A DNA stretch of 64,000 nucleotides from Prostheceraeus crozeri (GCA_907163375.1 CAJQUW010016176.1:62001-126000), one strand, 5' to 3'. Shown: positions 24,146 to 35,914, numbered from the stretch's first letter. The notes: generated from the sequence alone by a model not told the origin. Made by a program: numbers and translations.

Positions 24146-26500
24146 CATAGCTTAAAATAACATATTATCTGGGCGGCACTTTTGCCGCCCAGTCGACCAA
24201 ATTTGCCGCCCAGTACAGCAAAAATATCCTCACTGGGCGGCATTGGGAAATTTTGAAATAAAAATACTCAATTTCAGACTAATAATACTTGATTTAACAT
24301 TTGAATATATACCTTACAAATTTCTATAAGTTTCTATCAATTTTGACTGTTGATCAAATTTCCTCTTTCATTCTTCATCTGCAGACGATACAGGGCCCAG
24401 GGGTATGAAGCAGGTGATTACACTTTTGAAAGAAAAGCTTGTTGGTCTAACAACCGACGGCGAAGCAGCCAACACAGGGCTCAAAACAGGCCTCTGGAAA
24501 AGATTGAGGGATGAACTTGGGAGGGGATTCCTCACGTTTTGGTGCATAGCACATAGGAGCGATTTGGCATTCGAATCGTTGGAAATGGTAGCTGAATTTC
24601 GACATTGGATGTCAGCTATTACAGGTCTAGCAACATTTTATCGAAGCTCACCTTTTCGTGAAGAATTCCTTGAAAAAAACTACACTACAAGGAAATTCAG
24701 TACACAAATTCCCAAGGCATCACGAAGTTCGTTTTGCCGAGCACTTGCTCAACCTAGTGAAAGCTGTGATAAAGAATTTACCGGTGATGCGAGGGCATTG
24801 GGAAGAACTCATGGAAAGTAATGAAAGTGAACGCAAAGAGAGACGGCAAGCCCAAGGTTTTAGCAGAAATTGGTATAAAAATTCGATCAACGAAAGGTTA
24901 ACGGCCGTTATCGAAGATATTTTGAGACAATTGGAATTATTACAGAAAGAAGCTCAGAAAAATTTCATCACCCTACCAGACCTATTAGTGAAAAAGTCCC
25001 AAGTCATTGCTTCTTTTCAAATGATGAAAGACGAACCTTTCCCAGGAGGTGCGGAAGAAACTCTGCTATCTTGCGGATCTTCATCACCAGAAGTACATGT
25101 ACATGCATGCTCGAAAACTTCCTCGAGAAAAACTCCTAACACCCTGGTAATCCTTACGATTTCAAATTTTCTCGAGGACCAATTGAATGATGAACAAGAT
25201 GAAAACGTACGAACCATGATTAATGTCGTGAACGCATCAAATCCGAAGAAATTGATAGACGCAGGTAAGTGTTCTGTAACAATGATATTGGTTATATATT
25301 ATAATAAAAAATCGTGTATCTGTGCATAGAATAATATTCTCAACAAAGGAATGAAACTCGTCTTCAAATCTGCGGCAATGTCTTGACATAATCGCCAAGC
25401 CTATTACCGTATACTAGAATAGTTTAATTGCCGAATGAATTACATCCCTTGTATGAATGATATATTTGAAAAATGTAATTGATAAAAATCACACGATTAA
25501 AATAATAAAACGACGTGCCTTCATCTGAAACATTCCACCATTCGATTATAAGAACTTACCACTGTCCTCAAAAGCATATACAATTTCCAAATATTCACAG
25601 ACCGTTTATACCTGTTTCAGGTAGAACACTGGTTCGCGATATCTTCGGGGAGGACTCGTTATCTGAATTTGCTGACGATGCAATCGGAATTTTTACCGCT
25701 CACGGACCGAGCGGGTTTTCAAGCACCGACTAGACCACAGCTAAGCTTTACGAGCTGCTAAAAAAAGTCGGCTCGTGGATCAGTCCTGAATAAACTCATT
25801 CAGTCATTTCTGATAACTTGTCCACACAGTATAACTGAGCGGGCTATAAAACATCATACGATTCTGAAAACTGACATTCGAGCTTCCATGACAAGATCGG
25901 TTGTGAACGACAGACTCATATAATTGCTCTCAACGGCACTGGTACGGCCAATTACGACTCAAGTCCAGCTGTTAGTACATTTTTATCCAGAAAGGAGAGG
26001 CGTCATAAACCGTCCGATCTGTCTACATACATGAACTGTGATTTTGTGAAAACATTTCGTGATGATGCAAAATCATAAATTTTGTCACTAATAGAAGTAA
26101 ATGTAAACTCCTTTTCATTTACAAATACGTGCGCATGAAATCAGTAATGTACTTAATTGTTAGTGCAACAAACTACCGCTATATATAATAAGTTTCTCCA
26201 GTAGTTTTTTCTCGAAAAAAATATCTCAATTATTCTGTATTTTGAAGATTACACATTTTACAGTACAGTCTTAAAGTCTCTATCATATCATTGTAGCCTA
26301 CAACAATTTATTGGAATAGGTGTAGAATCCAAAACTAATTACGTTCACACAGTGTTTAAAGGTCATGTGTTAATTAGTATTAATAGCCTTTGAAATGTGA
26401 CATCAAATGACTAATAAGTATGGTTAATATTCGACCCAGACGCTAGCCCAGTCGTTTTAGCAAAATGCCGCCCAGTGAAATTTTCTTATTTTAAGCTATG
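24146..26500 (+). mobile_element. hAT element nested in Tc1
   Basis: Terminal inverted repeats CATAGCTTAAAATAA at 24146-24160 and its exact inverse at 26486-26500. Flanked by the perfect 8-bp duplication CTATGGGG (24138-24145 and 26501-26508). Length 2355 bp. Inside each end lies CTGGGCGGC in inverted orientation (24171 region and 26468-26476), and the left one is followed at once by its own inverse, forming a small hairpin. The element carries a spliced but frameshifted transposase. The ends start CATAG, not the common hAT CAG. Boundaries are certain because the interrupted Tc1 gives the empty site. Confidence 0.95.
24385..25733 (+). pseudogene. hAT transposase (KIAA1586-like), two exons visible
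   Basis: An acceptor TTCATCTGCAG precedes 24385. Exon 24385-25264 encodes LVGLTTDGEAANTGL, WCIAHRSDLAFESL and WMSAITGLATFYRSS, the central RNase-H-like region of KIAA1586/ZNF862-related hAT proteins, with the TDG Asp in the expected place. A frameshift near 24660-24720 interrupts it. A strong donor G|GTAAGT follows at 25265; intron 25265-25620 ends CTGTTTCAG; exon 25621-25733 continues in phase (GRTLVRDIFGEDSL) to TAG. The N-terminal zinc finger exon and the C-terminal hAT dimerisation segment are not found within the element, so it is defective even ignoring the frameshift. Confidence 0.8.
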
Positions 26501-26689
26501 CTATGGGGCATAATTAAAGCACGTCTTAGTGGCCAAACTATCAAGACAAAGCAGGAGTTGATTGCAGCTTTAATAAACGCTTGGCACCGCGACGACTCAT
26601 TAACAACAACTTGTCAACGTCTTATTGATTCCATGCCTAGTCGTGTCGCGGTCCTCGTTGCGGCAAAAGGCGGACATACAAAGTACTGA

Positions 26690-28137
26690 CAGTGTTTGTG
26701 ATTCGTTTCCGCTAAGTCTTTTTCTGAATCTTTTTTGAATTACAGGTAGCCACCTATACTTTTTTGTATAGCATGGAAGCAAACGACTTTTTTGTTGTAT
26801 GAACAGGACGCTGTATTGATATATAAATACCCCTATAAAAATATGGAACTATTGAAAACAATGCCATATATAGCTGCCAGGCAAAAAAAGTAGCAAAGTC
26901 AAAAATATCAAATACCTGTAAAAAACCGATAAGTTAAGAAGTTAGGTAAGCCATCATGACTTTAAAGACACTTACGAATGTCAGATATGAAATAGCATAG
27001 CACCAGAATTATCATGGAGACATTCTTTAATTGATTATAGTGTGAAGAGAACGAAAATTATTTCTATATATGTGATTTAAACACACTTTCCAAAAATGGT
27101 CCAAGGGGTGACTATTAATATGAAACGGCTGGTAAATGAAAAAGTTCATCAACTGAAAAAGATAATATCACTGGAAACTAAACATAGCGTCTAAACTGCC
27201 TAGAATAATGGTCCATTGATTCTAGTATGATTTGTTTATTTGCTGTTAGGATATGCTTCCGTCCAAATGGAAAATGAGAGAAAAAAAGGGGGTGACTAAT
27301 AATGTGATATTGACTGTCTGCTGTAATTGCCCCTTTACATGATTAAAGATCAAATTGGATAGAAATTGATAAAAGTCAGTAAGCTTCATCGGGAACTCTC
27401 GCTTATCCATAAAAACCGATAGACCTATGACGTCTGCTATATAGAAATCGCGAAATCAATTGATGTATAGCGTTCTCAGTTCTTGTAATCTAGATGCTGC
27501 GTGCTCCAGATAGATGGATTCTTAAATGTAATACTGGGCATTTTTCTACAAAGTCGGAGGCACACAGAACAAGCCACAAGCCGTTTTTTGCAAGTTGCTT
27601 TACAATCCCCCACAAGCCACAAGCCGCAAGTTGCTAATCATAAGGCACTTTGTATTCTTTTTGACAAAATACAGCATGTACATGCTTATTCTTTATGACA
27701 GATGATGAATACATGAAAGCACTTAGAACATGTAATAAGTGAAACTTTCCGATCACTTCAAGAACGCAAACATACAGAACGACTCATTGTATCACAATAG
27801 AAACCGGTGTGGAAAATCTCAACCCAACCGGCCCGTCGACCAGTTGACCGGCAATCTTCCAATGTCATGATTTTATTCAATTAAGTGCATGAACTAGCCT
27901 TACATCCTTTTCTGACGAATCCTTCATATCAATTACCGTCTCTAAGTAAATCAGGAGTAGAATGCACTATATCCTGAAAACCTATATGATATAGACTGCA
28001 ATATAATATTATAGTAGGCTTTTCAGATTTTTGACAGTCTCACTGTTGCCGGTACTATCTAACTGATATAGAGAAGCTTATAAATTTAGTTTATGTAGAT
28101 TTAGAGTTCTTCTCTTACGCACGCATATGGATCCTTA
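26690..28137. other. Interval after the Tc1, with a repeated TIR-like motif
   Basis: No gene. Contains two related 19-mers described separately (27105 and 27289) that may be the remaining terminal region of the Tc1. Near 27565-27640 there is a short local repeat of ACAAGCCACAAGCCG. Confidence 0.4.
27105..27307 (+). repeat. Paired direct repeats, possible Tc1 IR/DR sites
   Basis: GGGGTGACTATTAATATGA (27105-27123) and GGGGTGACTAATAATGTGA (27289-27307) match at 17 of 19 bases, 184 bp apart in the same orientation. This resembles the paired transposase-binding sites inside the long inverted repeats of IR/DR-type Tc1 elements. They lie beyond the Tc1 transposase stop at 26689. The matching left end was not found. 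Confidence 0.4.
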
Positions 28138-28139
28138 TA

Positions 28140-29883
28140 CAAGTTTTCTCAAAACGAAAGAAAAAAGTTTTTCGTAAAAATGACGCACTTAAAATTACGC
28201 TATTTCGAAGACAATTACAGTTTTCGAATCTTCAGAAAATGAGGTTTTGTGATATACGATTTATTACTTAACAAAACAAAAATCGCTTGATTTGAATGAC
28301 TTTTAAAAAAGTAAGGTTTTAAGTCACAAAACGTTCTCAAAATGCCTTCCACCGGCTTGTAGCATCAAATCTTCACAATAGCATCAACATGCTTTGTTCT
28401 TCCTTTTGTCAATAACGTTTCAACGGTTCAAGCAACGGTTCATCAACGTTCAAGCATGGTGTTTGTATGAGGCGCGCATGATTTCTGTTCCCTTCGATCA
28501 TGCATTGTTGCTTGTCCTTGCAGTCGATTACAGCTGTGACGTAGCTTTTGCACATGCCTCTCTCGATCAATGACTGACGTGACTGATCAATTCTTGTTGT
28601 CATCTTTCATCATTCACAACGAAAAGTTCCGAAAGCGTTTCGTGTTCCAAGAATTTGTCTTTGCCATGGATCTCAAGATGAAAATTGATCTTATTCGCTG
28701 TTACTATGCCAACGGGAATTCACCGACAAACGCGATTAGACAATTGAAACGCGAAAGGAATTTGATCAGGGATCCTTGCACTTGTTCTGCGGAATCAAAG
28801 TTGGTTTCGAAATTCGAAGAAACTGGAAGTGTCTTGAATCAGCGTCATGGGAGGTCGTCTTTAGAGGAAGAACGTCAGGAGACTGTTGAAGGCGCAGTTC
28901 GTGGTGCTGATGGTAAGACGTCTGTCAGAAGACTATCAAATGAGACCAGCATTCCAGCTGCATCACTTCATCGAATTCTGAAGCACATGAGCATGCGACC
29001 TTATCGACTTCAGCTGCTTCATGACTTACAACCAGCTGATTTTGATCAACGAGTTGAATTTGGACAATGGTTTTTGAGAAACCAGGATCTCCTACCTAAC
29101 ATCTTCTGGAGTGATGAAGCCTACTTCCATCTCGATGGAGCTATCAGTCAGTATTATTGCCGGATCTGGAAAAGCCTAGAGAATTTCTGACCAAGCCCCT
29201 TCATCCCGAAAAGTTATGCGTGTGGATCGGATTCAATGCTTCATTCATCATCGAACCTTCTTTCTTTGACCAAACGGTGAATTCAGCAAATTATCTCGAA
29301 ATGTTGCAGAACCACGTTCGTCCCGAGTTGGGTAAAAGAAGAAGGATACAATCAACAATTTTCATGCAAGACGGGGCTCCGGCTCATTATGCAACTGAAG
29401 TCCAGCGATACTTGGAGGCGACATTTGGTGTTGACCATGTAATCTCCAGAGGGTGCGAACGAACTTGGCCATCACGGTCGCCAGACCTCACACCAGTGGA
29501 TTAATGGTTTTGGGGAACCCTGAAGGCTAGAGTCTTTCATTATCAAAGTCCGAGAAGCCTGGAGCATCTGCGACATCGCATTCAAGAAGAATGTTTACGG
29601 ATATCCATTGCAGAATTGAGAAGCGCCATTGCTTCTTTTCCACGACGTGTGGATTTGATGCTACAAGCCGGTGGAAGGCATTTTGAGAACGTTTTGTGAC
29701 TTAAAACCTTACTTTTTTAAAAGTCATTCAAATCAAGCGATTTTTGTTTTGTTAAGTAATAAATCGTATATCACAAAACCTCATTTTCTGAAGATTCGAA
29801 AACTGTAATTGTCTTCGAAATAGCGTAATTTTAAGTGCGTCATTTTTACGAAAAACTTTTTTCCTTCGTTTTAAGACAACCTG
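28140..29883 (+). mobile_element. DD41D mariner-like element 2, long TIR
   Basis: TA lies outside both ends (28138-28139 and 29884-29885). Inverted repeats of about 232 bp run 28140-28371 and 29652-29883, almost identical apart from a few changes in the outermost dozen bases (CAAGTTTTCTC against CAGGTTGTCTT). Total 1744 bp. The right inverted repeat extends inside the transposase gene, so the left one contains a reverse copy of the last 16 or so codons. The gene needs only one frameshift and one stop codon repaired, making this one of the younger elements here. Confidence 0.95.
28666..29699 (+). pseudogene. DD41D transposase 2, one frameshift and one stop
   Basis: Start ATG 28666 (MDLKMKIDLIRCYYANGNSP). 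The order is HTH (SPTNAIRQLKRERN), a second HTH (TSVRRLSNETSIPAASLHRI), first Asp in IFWSDEAYFHLDGAIS, second Asp in IFMQDGAPAHYATEV, third Asp in SPDLTPVD, then a TAA where the family has a Tyr codon, then WFWGTLKARVFHY and the C-terminus AGGRHFENVL, stop 29697-29699. A frameshift lies near 29160-29185. All three catalytic Asp are kept, about 41-42 residues between the second and third. The 344-codon span equals the family norm. The last codons overlap the terminal inverted repeat. Confidence 0.93.
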
Positions 29884-29885
29884 TA

Positions 29886-30337
29886 TATTGAAGTTTGAAC
29901 CTGTCCAAAAAAATATCTCTTCAATTCATGAATTAAATCTTATAAAATAATTCAAAATGCAGACCTAGCATTTGCACATGCGCAGCCCGCGATTGTTTCT
30001 TTATTATGCTAGATTTAGCCGCTATGGATATAACATTACAAAAGCCTGTTCATGTAAGAATGAGTTATAATTACAACTCTAATTCATAAGAGTTCTATGA
30101 ATCAATATGAAAACTGATTTATTGCGAGCGATGCAATGCGTTATTCATGTCAACTAACAAAGAAAATTAACATGAGGTTCTTGAAGTACAACTATAGAGT
30201 TTCAGCACTGCATGCAGACAACAGAGATCGATCTGAAGTAGCACTGTATTGGATATTCGCACTCATAGCAACAGATGTCGTCACTGATGAGATAACAAGA
30301 CACGAGTTTTGTCATATAAGAATGACAAACACGTAAC
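29886..30337. other. No gene recognised
   Basis: AT-rich spacer between two DNA transposons. Nothing supported. Confidence 0.4.
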
Positions 30338-30345
30338 CTCAAAGG

Positions 30346-33300
30346 CAGGGGTGTATCCAGGATTTTGAAAAGGGGGGGGTACAAAAATTAATGAATTTTT
30401 TGGGCCTACCACGAAGATTATGCATATTCAACGCAAAGAAATATAATAATCATAAATAGTATAATCATGGTCGCATGTAATAATATCGATAATTTAATCT
30501 TCGCTTTCATATTCATTTTCGTTAATCCCGAAGTTTGATATCCCACATTTTGATGTACCGTAACGTCCTAAAATTGAATTCAGTAAAATTGAACAGGTAC
30601 AGATTATTATAAAACTAAACAGTGACACAAACAGTATTATTAGTGTACGCATCTTCTACATGGTATACTTAAGATATCCTCTATCAGTACAGTGAAATTA
30701 CAGAACAATATACAGGCACTGCAAAATACTTTTCCTGAAGAAAGAAGTTAAAAAACATAACATTTTTCTGAGCTTTACACTAATGTTTTTACGAGAGACC
30801 GTTAAGAGTTAAGTAAACGTATTACAATTTAAAGCGTGAGTTGTGCTCCGTCTTATACAAATCAATCACAGAGTCGTAATTCAGTGGAATGTCCTTTTGT
30901 ATTGCCAGCAAAGTCAATCCTGTCAAACGTGCTTCACTCATTGTTGAACGGAGGTACGTTTTCACTTGACGAAGCTTGCTGAACGACCGCTCTGCAGTCG
31001 CCAAAGTTACTGGGATTGAAGCAAACACTTTCAGTAGGATATAGATATTAGGATATAGGTCAGAATTACACAACTTCAGGGCTTCCGCAACGCTTGAAGG
31101 ACAATCTTTTTTAGGAATCGAATACCATTTTCGCTGCCATCTGTAGAATTCCATCATACAAGTATCAAGACTATCTGGTAGTATGGATTTATATTTTTCA
31201 AAGATATGTTTCATATCTTCCACTATGACATCGGCAACTCGATCTGGTATGAAGTTTGACATAGATAGGGCAGTTTTTGAAGATTCACTGAAGCGATCGT
31301 TCATCTGTGAGATGATTGTATCAAGCAAAGGATACCATGTAGCTTTTCTGTAATGATCAGATGCTGATGAAGAAGGCACATTCGAACAATATTTTTGCTT
31401 TGATGTCAGTCGCGGTGTTTCGAGCTCTGCAGAAGGATCGTCCGTAATGCACTGAAACAGCTTCACGGCTTCTGCGTAGGCATTGATGAATACAGTTGAC
31501 TCACTTCTCCAAGACCTGAAGATGTCAGTTACATGTTGAACTTCTTCCATGGCTGCCACAAAATCTATCTTCTTAGCCTGAAGTTGGATCGAAAGTTGTT
31601 TTTTGATTCCGAAAATTTTCTTGAGTAACACGAGTCCGATTATGAATTGAGAACTTGTTATCCTATGAAGGAGAGAATATTCACGATTTTTGTCTAGCGC
31701 ATGATGTACAGCTTTAAATAATTCGCAAAAGATCAAGATAGAGTCATGTCGTTCAACCCATCGTGTTGCGCAGTAAGCCTTTAATCGCGAATGACTGGAA
31801 TCTGAGCAAAATTCTTGAGTCGCGTCTTCAAGTTGAGCTGTTCGTTGAGGAGAATGGCTGAAGTAGTTATATGATTCCTGAACACCAGTAAGAGCAAATT
31901 CTGACTTCCGGTGTTTCACATGCACTGGTGAGTGATAGGTTAAGACGATGAGAGAAACAATGAACATACACTGCAAGTTCATGATGACGACGAATGATGG
32001 TTTGTACTCCATTAAAGCACCCGCTCATTGATGCTGCACCGGACGTCGTATCCTTGACCCACTAAAACAGAATCAGATAATCCAAGAAAATGAATTTGTC
32101 TTTCAATTGTCTCTGCGATGGCTGAGCCAGTCGTCTCTTGTAATTCGATAAATGAAATGAATCTTTCACATATATCACTTGCTTCGTTCACGTATCGAAT
32201 ATTCAAGCTCAGTTGAGTTTGCGTGGCTATATCAGTTGTTTCGTCAGCTTGAATAGAAAAAAATTGGACTTGCTAACTTCCTTAACGATGTGACGGGTCA
32301 TCACCTTAGCAATGCATGAAATGATGTTATTTTGAGCAAGTGGCGACTGATACATTGCGTTCCTCGCACAATTCTGAAGATGATCTTTGAGTACTTGATC
32401 ACGAATCGCTGCTTTTTGTATCAGAGCACGAAGAATTCCTTGTGAGTAGTCGATATCTGAAAATTCATTAGTACTTAGTAAATTTCCGGAATCGCTATGT
32501 CCACGCAAGGCAGGATTAAGTCGTCCACATGTTTCGATCTCATGAATGATTGCTCGAAGTATTTGTCGATTTCGTGCAATTTGTTGGGATTCATGTGTTC
32601 TTAGAAGATCAGATACATTCCCAGATCGTATAGTTTGTAAGCAACAATCCATTTGCAACACAGCACTTTCATGATAGTCTCTAGTAGGATGTGTATCGAG
32701 ATAGCTATCCTTTCCAGTAAGTTTATCGAATCGTAGCAAGGGCTCGGTAACCAGACGTCCAGTTAATTGACCTTTTACGCGTTCTGGAGCAAAAAGTACA
32801 CAGGGAAGACACAAGAGTCCACACAGACTTGGAAAATAATAAAAATTTTTGTACTTTCCAGATATGTGCTTGAAACTAAGATAGTATTTTCGATTGCTCT
32901 TCTCTGTGTATGGGAACTTATAGTCACCACTGGCTTTGAAAGTTTCTTTCGTGAATCTGCACTTATGCTCAAAGGTCAGCTTTCCTGATTTTCGGAATCG
33001 TAGAGCTTCAGCAATATCAACATTCGCGTTGTGCTTTACGTTAAAGTTTGATGTAGAATCACTCTTTTTAACTGATGAGGATGAAGGTGTAGGCTCAGGC
33101 TCCTCATTAATACGCCTTCTCTTAACGACGAAGTTGTCCATCTCCGTAGCAAAACCTCGCTCCTTAGTCCAACGTGAAACAGTGATTTAATGCACTCGAA
33201 GGACAGTCACAGCAAAATCTATAACGATGTGAATGACTCACGAGTGAAAGCTCCCAGCCACAAGTGACAGCCAATAGTTTCATTGTACGCTGATCGCCCG

Positions 33301-33567
33301 CAAGTATCTGTGACACGTGCATTACAAGTCACTAAGTCAGTGTTTGACGAATGTGTTATCGGCGCTATCGGCAATGGCTATCGGTAAGAAAGCAACGTCA
33401 CACTCTGACACAAGACTCCCAGGCAAATCAAGGACTAAAGCTCAACTCCACAGAATGCATTGAGAATTGATGTTTGAGTGCACTTTCCTTCTTCATAAAC
33501 TTATGTGTTAAAATCATATCTCTCAGAGGGGGACATTCCCCCGTTTCCCCCCTTGGATACGCCACTG
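30346..33567 (-). mobile_element. hAT element, ZMYM1-like, 3.2 kb
   Basis: Left end CAGGGGTGTATCCAGGATTT at 30346; right end, read inward from 33567, CAGTGGCGTATCCAAGGGGG. Both have a G-run near the terminus. The flanking 8-mers CTCAAAGG (30338-30345) and CACAAAGG (33568-33575) match at 7 of 8, a slightly decayed hAT target duplication. Length 3222 bp, full size for the group. One transposase gene on the minus strand is interrupted by frameshifts. Confidence 0.94.
30822..33141 (-). pseudogene. hAT transposase, ZMYM1/TTF-zinc-finger type
   Basis: Starts MDNFVVKRRRINEEPE at 33141. There is a Ser/Lys-rich linker, then a TTF-type zinc-finger region (YYFPSLCGLLCLPCVLFAP), a DUF4371-like section, and, in a short alternative frame near 31960-32050, the conserved YDGA(A)SMSG...VHCFSHRLNL segment. 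The C-terminal hAT dimerisation domain is intact (LLKVFASIPVTLATAERSFS, LRQVKTYLRSTMSEARL). The three main frame segments are 33141-32227, 32206-32012 and 32012-30822, so at least three frameshifts separate it from a working gene. If intact it would excise and insert the element, making 8-bp duplications. Some members of this family have been domesticated in vertebrates, but nothing suggests that here. Confidence 0.92.
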
Positions 33568-33575
33568 CACAAAGG

Positions 33576-34548
33576 TCAAAAATGTTTATTTCCAGAAACA
33601 TTGGAAAACGGAGTTGAAACATTCATCAATTTATCGAACTTACGGGTCCCCCACTGCATGTACATGTACAATCATTGGAGCTATCTGAATGTCATAGTTG
33701 ATGTCACAAGCATAGCCAAATCGACTGACCACATCGATTTTAAGTTATTGATCTATTTTCCCCTAAACATGAAACATGGAAGGACCGATGCAGAAAATAA
33801 AGATACTCATGGGGTCGTCTAGGGTAGATACAAAACAGTATGCAGAGGTGCAATCATAGATGGGTTTACACCTTGATGTCTTGTACGAACTACCTTTAAA
33901 ACAAATGCTCATTCGTTTTTTGAATGTGTTGACTCATTTTTCAAGAATTTAATTTTTTTGATGATCTTCGACCAGTTTTTCAACCGGTAGCCGGCAATCG
34001 TTTATAACCCTGCTGTATATAGTCAAATAACACGCATAAGGCCTTCCGGCTTATTCTGCATGGCAGCTGTCATTGAAACGAATGTGTTGCAATGTCGATT
34101 GCGGCTTATGGTTTATCTTGTGTGACTCTGGCCTAAAGATTGCTCCGAGCTACGCTAATCCATGACGAAATTGTATGTACATTTGTTCAGATGACTACTC
34201 ATGGCTGAGTTGCCTCGATCGTATGTGTTCTATTATTTACACTTTGCAACTGACATCTGATCTAGCATTTTCATTATTAAAATCGTAGTCTTTTCCTTTG
34301 AGACTAATGTAGGATGTATCTTTGACATCTTAAACAGAATGTGTTAGACAATTATGTGCAACACTTAGTTCAGATCAGATGTCTCAATTGGGGATCACTT
34401 CTTTTGCCTCATAGCACAAAGCGAAAATATCTTTTGGTCAGACGGACCAAATTGTTGACACGATTCAAGTTTTGTCCAACATCTAGCTTCGTTTAAAATT
34501 ACATATAATGTATAATGCAACATATTTTAACAGACGGAAAATGCCTGC
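33576..34548. other. No gene recognised
   Basis: Unclassified. Near 33985-34015 a CAACCGG...AACCCTG stretch looks like one end of a CAGGGTT-type MITE, but the other end was not found. Confidence 0.35.
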
Positions 34549-34620
34549 GCGTCTTGGTGGATTTGAACCACCGACTTCTGGCATTCTAGGCCAACGCTCT
34601 ACCAATTGAGCTATCGACAG
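34549..34620 (-). pseudogene. tRNA-like sequence (tRNA pseudogene or SINE head)
   Basis: The minus strand gives a tRNA-shaped sequence. It has a D arm GCTC-AATTGGTA-GAGC with box A TAGCTCAATTGG, a five-pair anticodon stem (TTGGC/GCCAG) with loop CTAGAAT (anticodon position AGA), a five-base variable loop, and a perfect T arm GGTGG-TTCAAAT-CCACC containing box B. A TTTT tract follows about 10 bases after the 3' end. The acceptor stem pairs at only about four of seven positions. AGA would be a serine anticodon, yet the long variable arm of tRNA-Ser is missing. It is therefore better explained as a decayed tRNA or the head of a tRNA-derived SINE than as a working tRNA gene. Confidence 0.65.
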
Positions 34621-35914
34621 GTGACAGTGTGAAATCTCGTCAGTTGAAGAATCTGCGTAATCCAATCAGATGGCCCCATCCCCAAGACAACATGGCATTA
34701 GCCGTCAAGCCAAACTACTAATACCAAGAGGTACACTATGCATGTAATGATGTGTATGGCTATGCATATAACATATGTAAACAGCAATTTCGACCGTAGT
34801 TTGCAAATGGTTTGCTAACCTTCGTCAAAGGGCCAATGTCAAGTGCGTCAGAAAACATATTTCAAAATGATGTCTCTTTGATATCGGTCATCATCTCATA
34901 AAATCAATCTCATCGGTAATTTGCAGTGAATTGGTAATCTACAATTCTGTAGTCCAAACATCCAATTCAAGCCTCAGCTGTGCCGATTGAAACGCATCCA
35001 TAATGATACATGCTAAGCAAATTTGAAAAAATCAGCCCATGTCACGTCACAAATGCTAGATAATAAATTAGATAATTCCTTGATACTTGCCGATGTGTGG
35101 ATAAGTACAAAAACCGTAGAGATAAATCATACGAAACAGCGATTGACTTATGAGCATTAACGTTCCTATTGTTGTTTAAATGATTAACATTGACGAAAAT
35201 ATCAATTCCAACCACATCCCACTGTCTCATGTGAAAGACATCAATCGTCTTATCAAACGCGTCGGGATTGTGTAACTTCAAGTCAACCGAATTCAGTCAA
35301 CAGCGATATACCCTGGAGCAAATAATTGACAGAGTTAGAATTAGCGTTAAAATCAATAGATGTATGATATTTCCTGTGTTTGAGATAGCTTGCTTAAAGC
35401 ACAAATTGAAATTTCAATTGTTTATTGCCTACACAGCCATGGCGGTAGGATATTAGCGAACATGTACTGAGTACGCAACACAACGCTTGCGTCACTCATT
35501 GTGTCTGAGCTGTTGAGAACGACATTTTTTAAAGTACACATAATGAACGAACTGCCATCGGCAGATATCTGGCTTATGTGCTAATACTCGCCAGATTTCC
35601 TTGAAATGTGCAAATGAATATGCATGCTCTAGCTAACATTCCAATTAGTAGTATTAAATGTACAGTATAATTGTCAAAAAGAAATTCTTGATCTTTAATA
35701 AGCAATCCACTCATTTTTTGAATAAGATTTTATAGCATCACGTAACTGGCCGACAATTGAAACATTGCCAATTTGCAAAGGCTTTATCCTTTTTATGACA
35801 TGCAAATGATCAGAAGTGTAAAAACATACTTGTTAATCCACATCCATTTAGGCCTATAACCTGATTCTGATCACAATTACATTCTACCGCGATAGCTGAT
35901 CATGTTACAAGTCA
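34621..35914. other. No gene recognised
   Basis: AT-rich interval between the tRNA-like sequence and the RTE LINE. Nothing supported. Confidence 0.4.

Larger units (their letters stand above)
24034..26689 (+). pseudogene. Tc1-type transposase C-terminus, split by a hAT insertion
   Basis: Left part 24034-24145 and right part 26509-26689. The left part includes a likely second catalytic Asp (DN at 24034, followed by a frame break) and the strongly conserved WPGNSPDMNPIET with the catalytic Glu. The right part continues the same frame (LWGIIKARLSGQTIKTKQ) and ends CQRLIDSMPSRVAVLVAAKG...TKY, the normal Tc1 C-terminus. Removing the hAT and one copy of its 8-bp duplication restores the reading frame across the junction exactly. 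N-terminal and first-Asp regions were not found upstream, so the Tc1 was probably truncated before or during later rearrangement. Confidence 0.9.

Noticed and set aside
23387..27860. One large element bounded by the CCGGCC-rich patches near 23390 and 27840
   Set aside because: The two patches do not match as inverted ends and no target duplication flanks them.
34549..34620. Functional tRNA-Ser(AGA) gene
   Set aside because: No long variable arm and a poorly paired acceptor stem; treated as tRNA-like pseudogene or SINE head.
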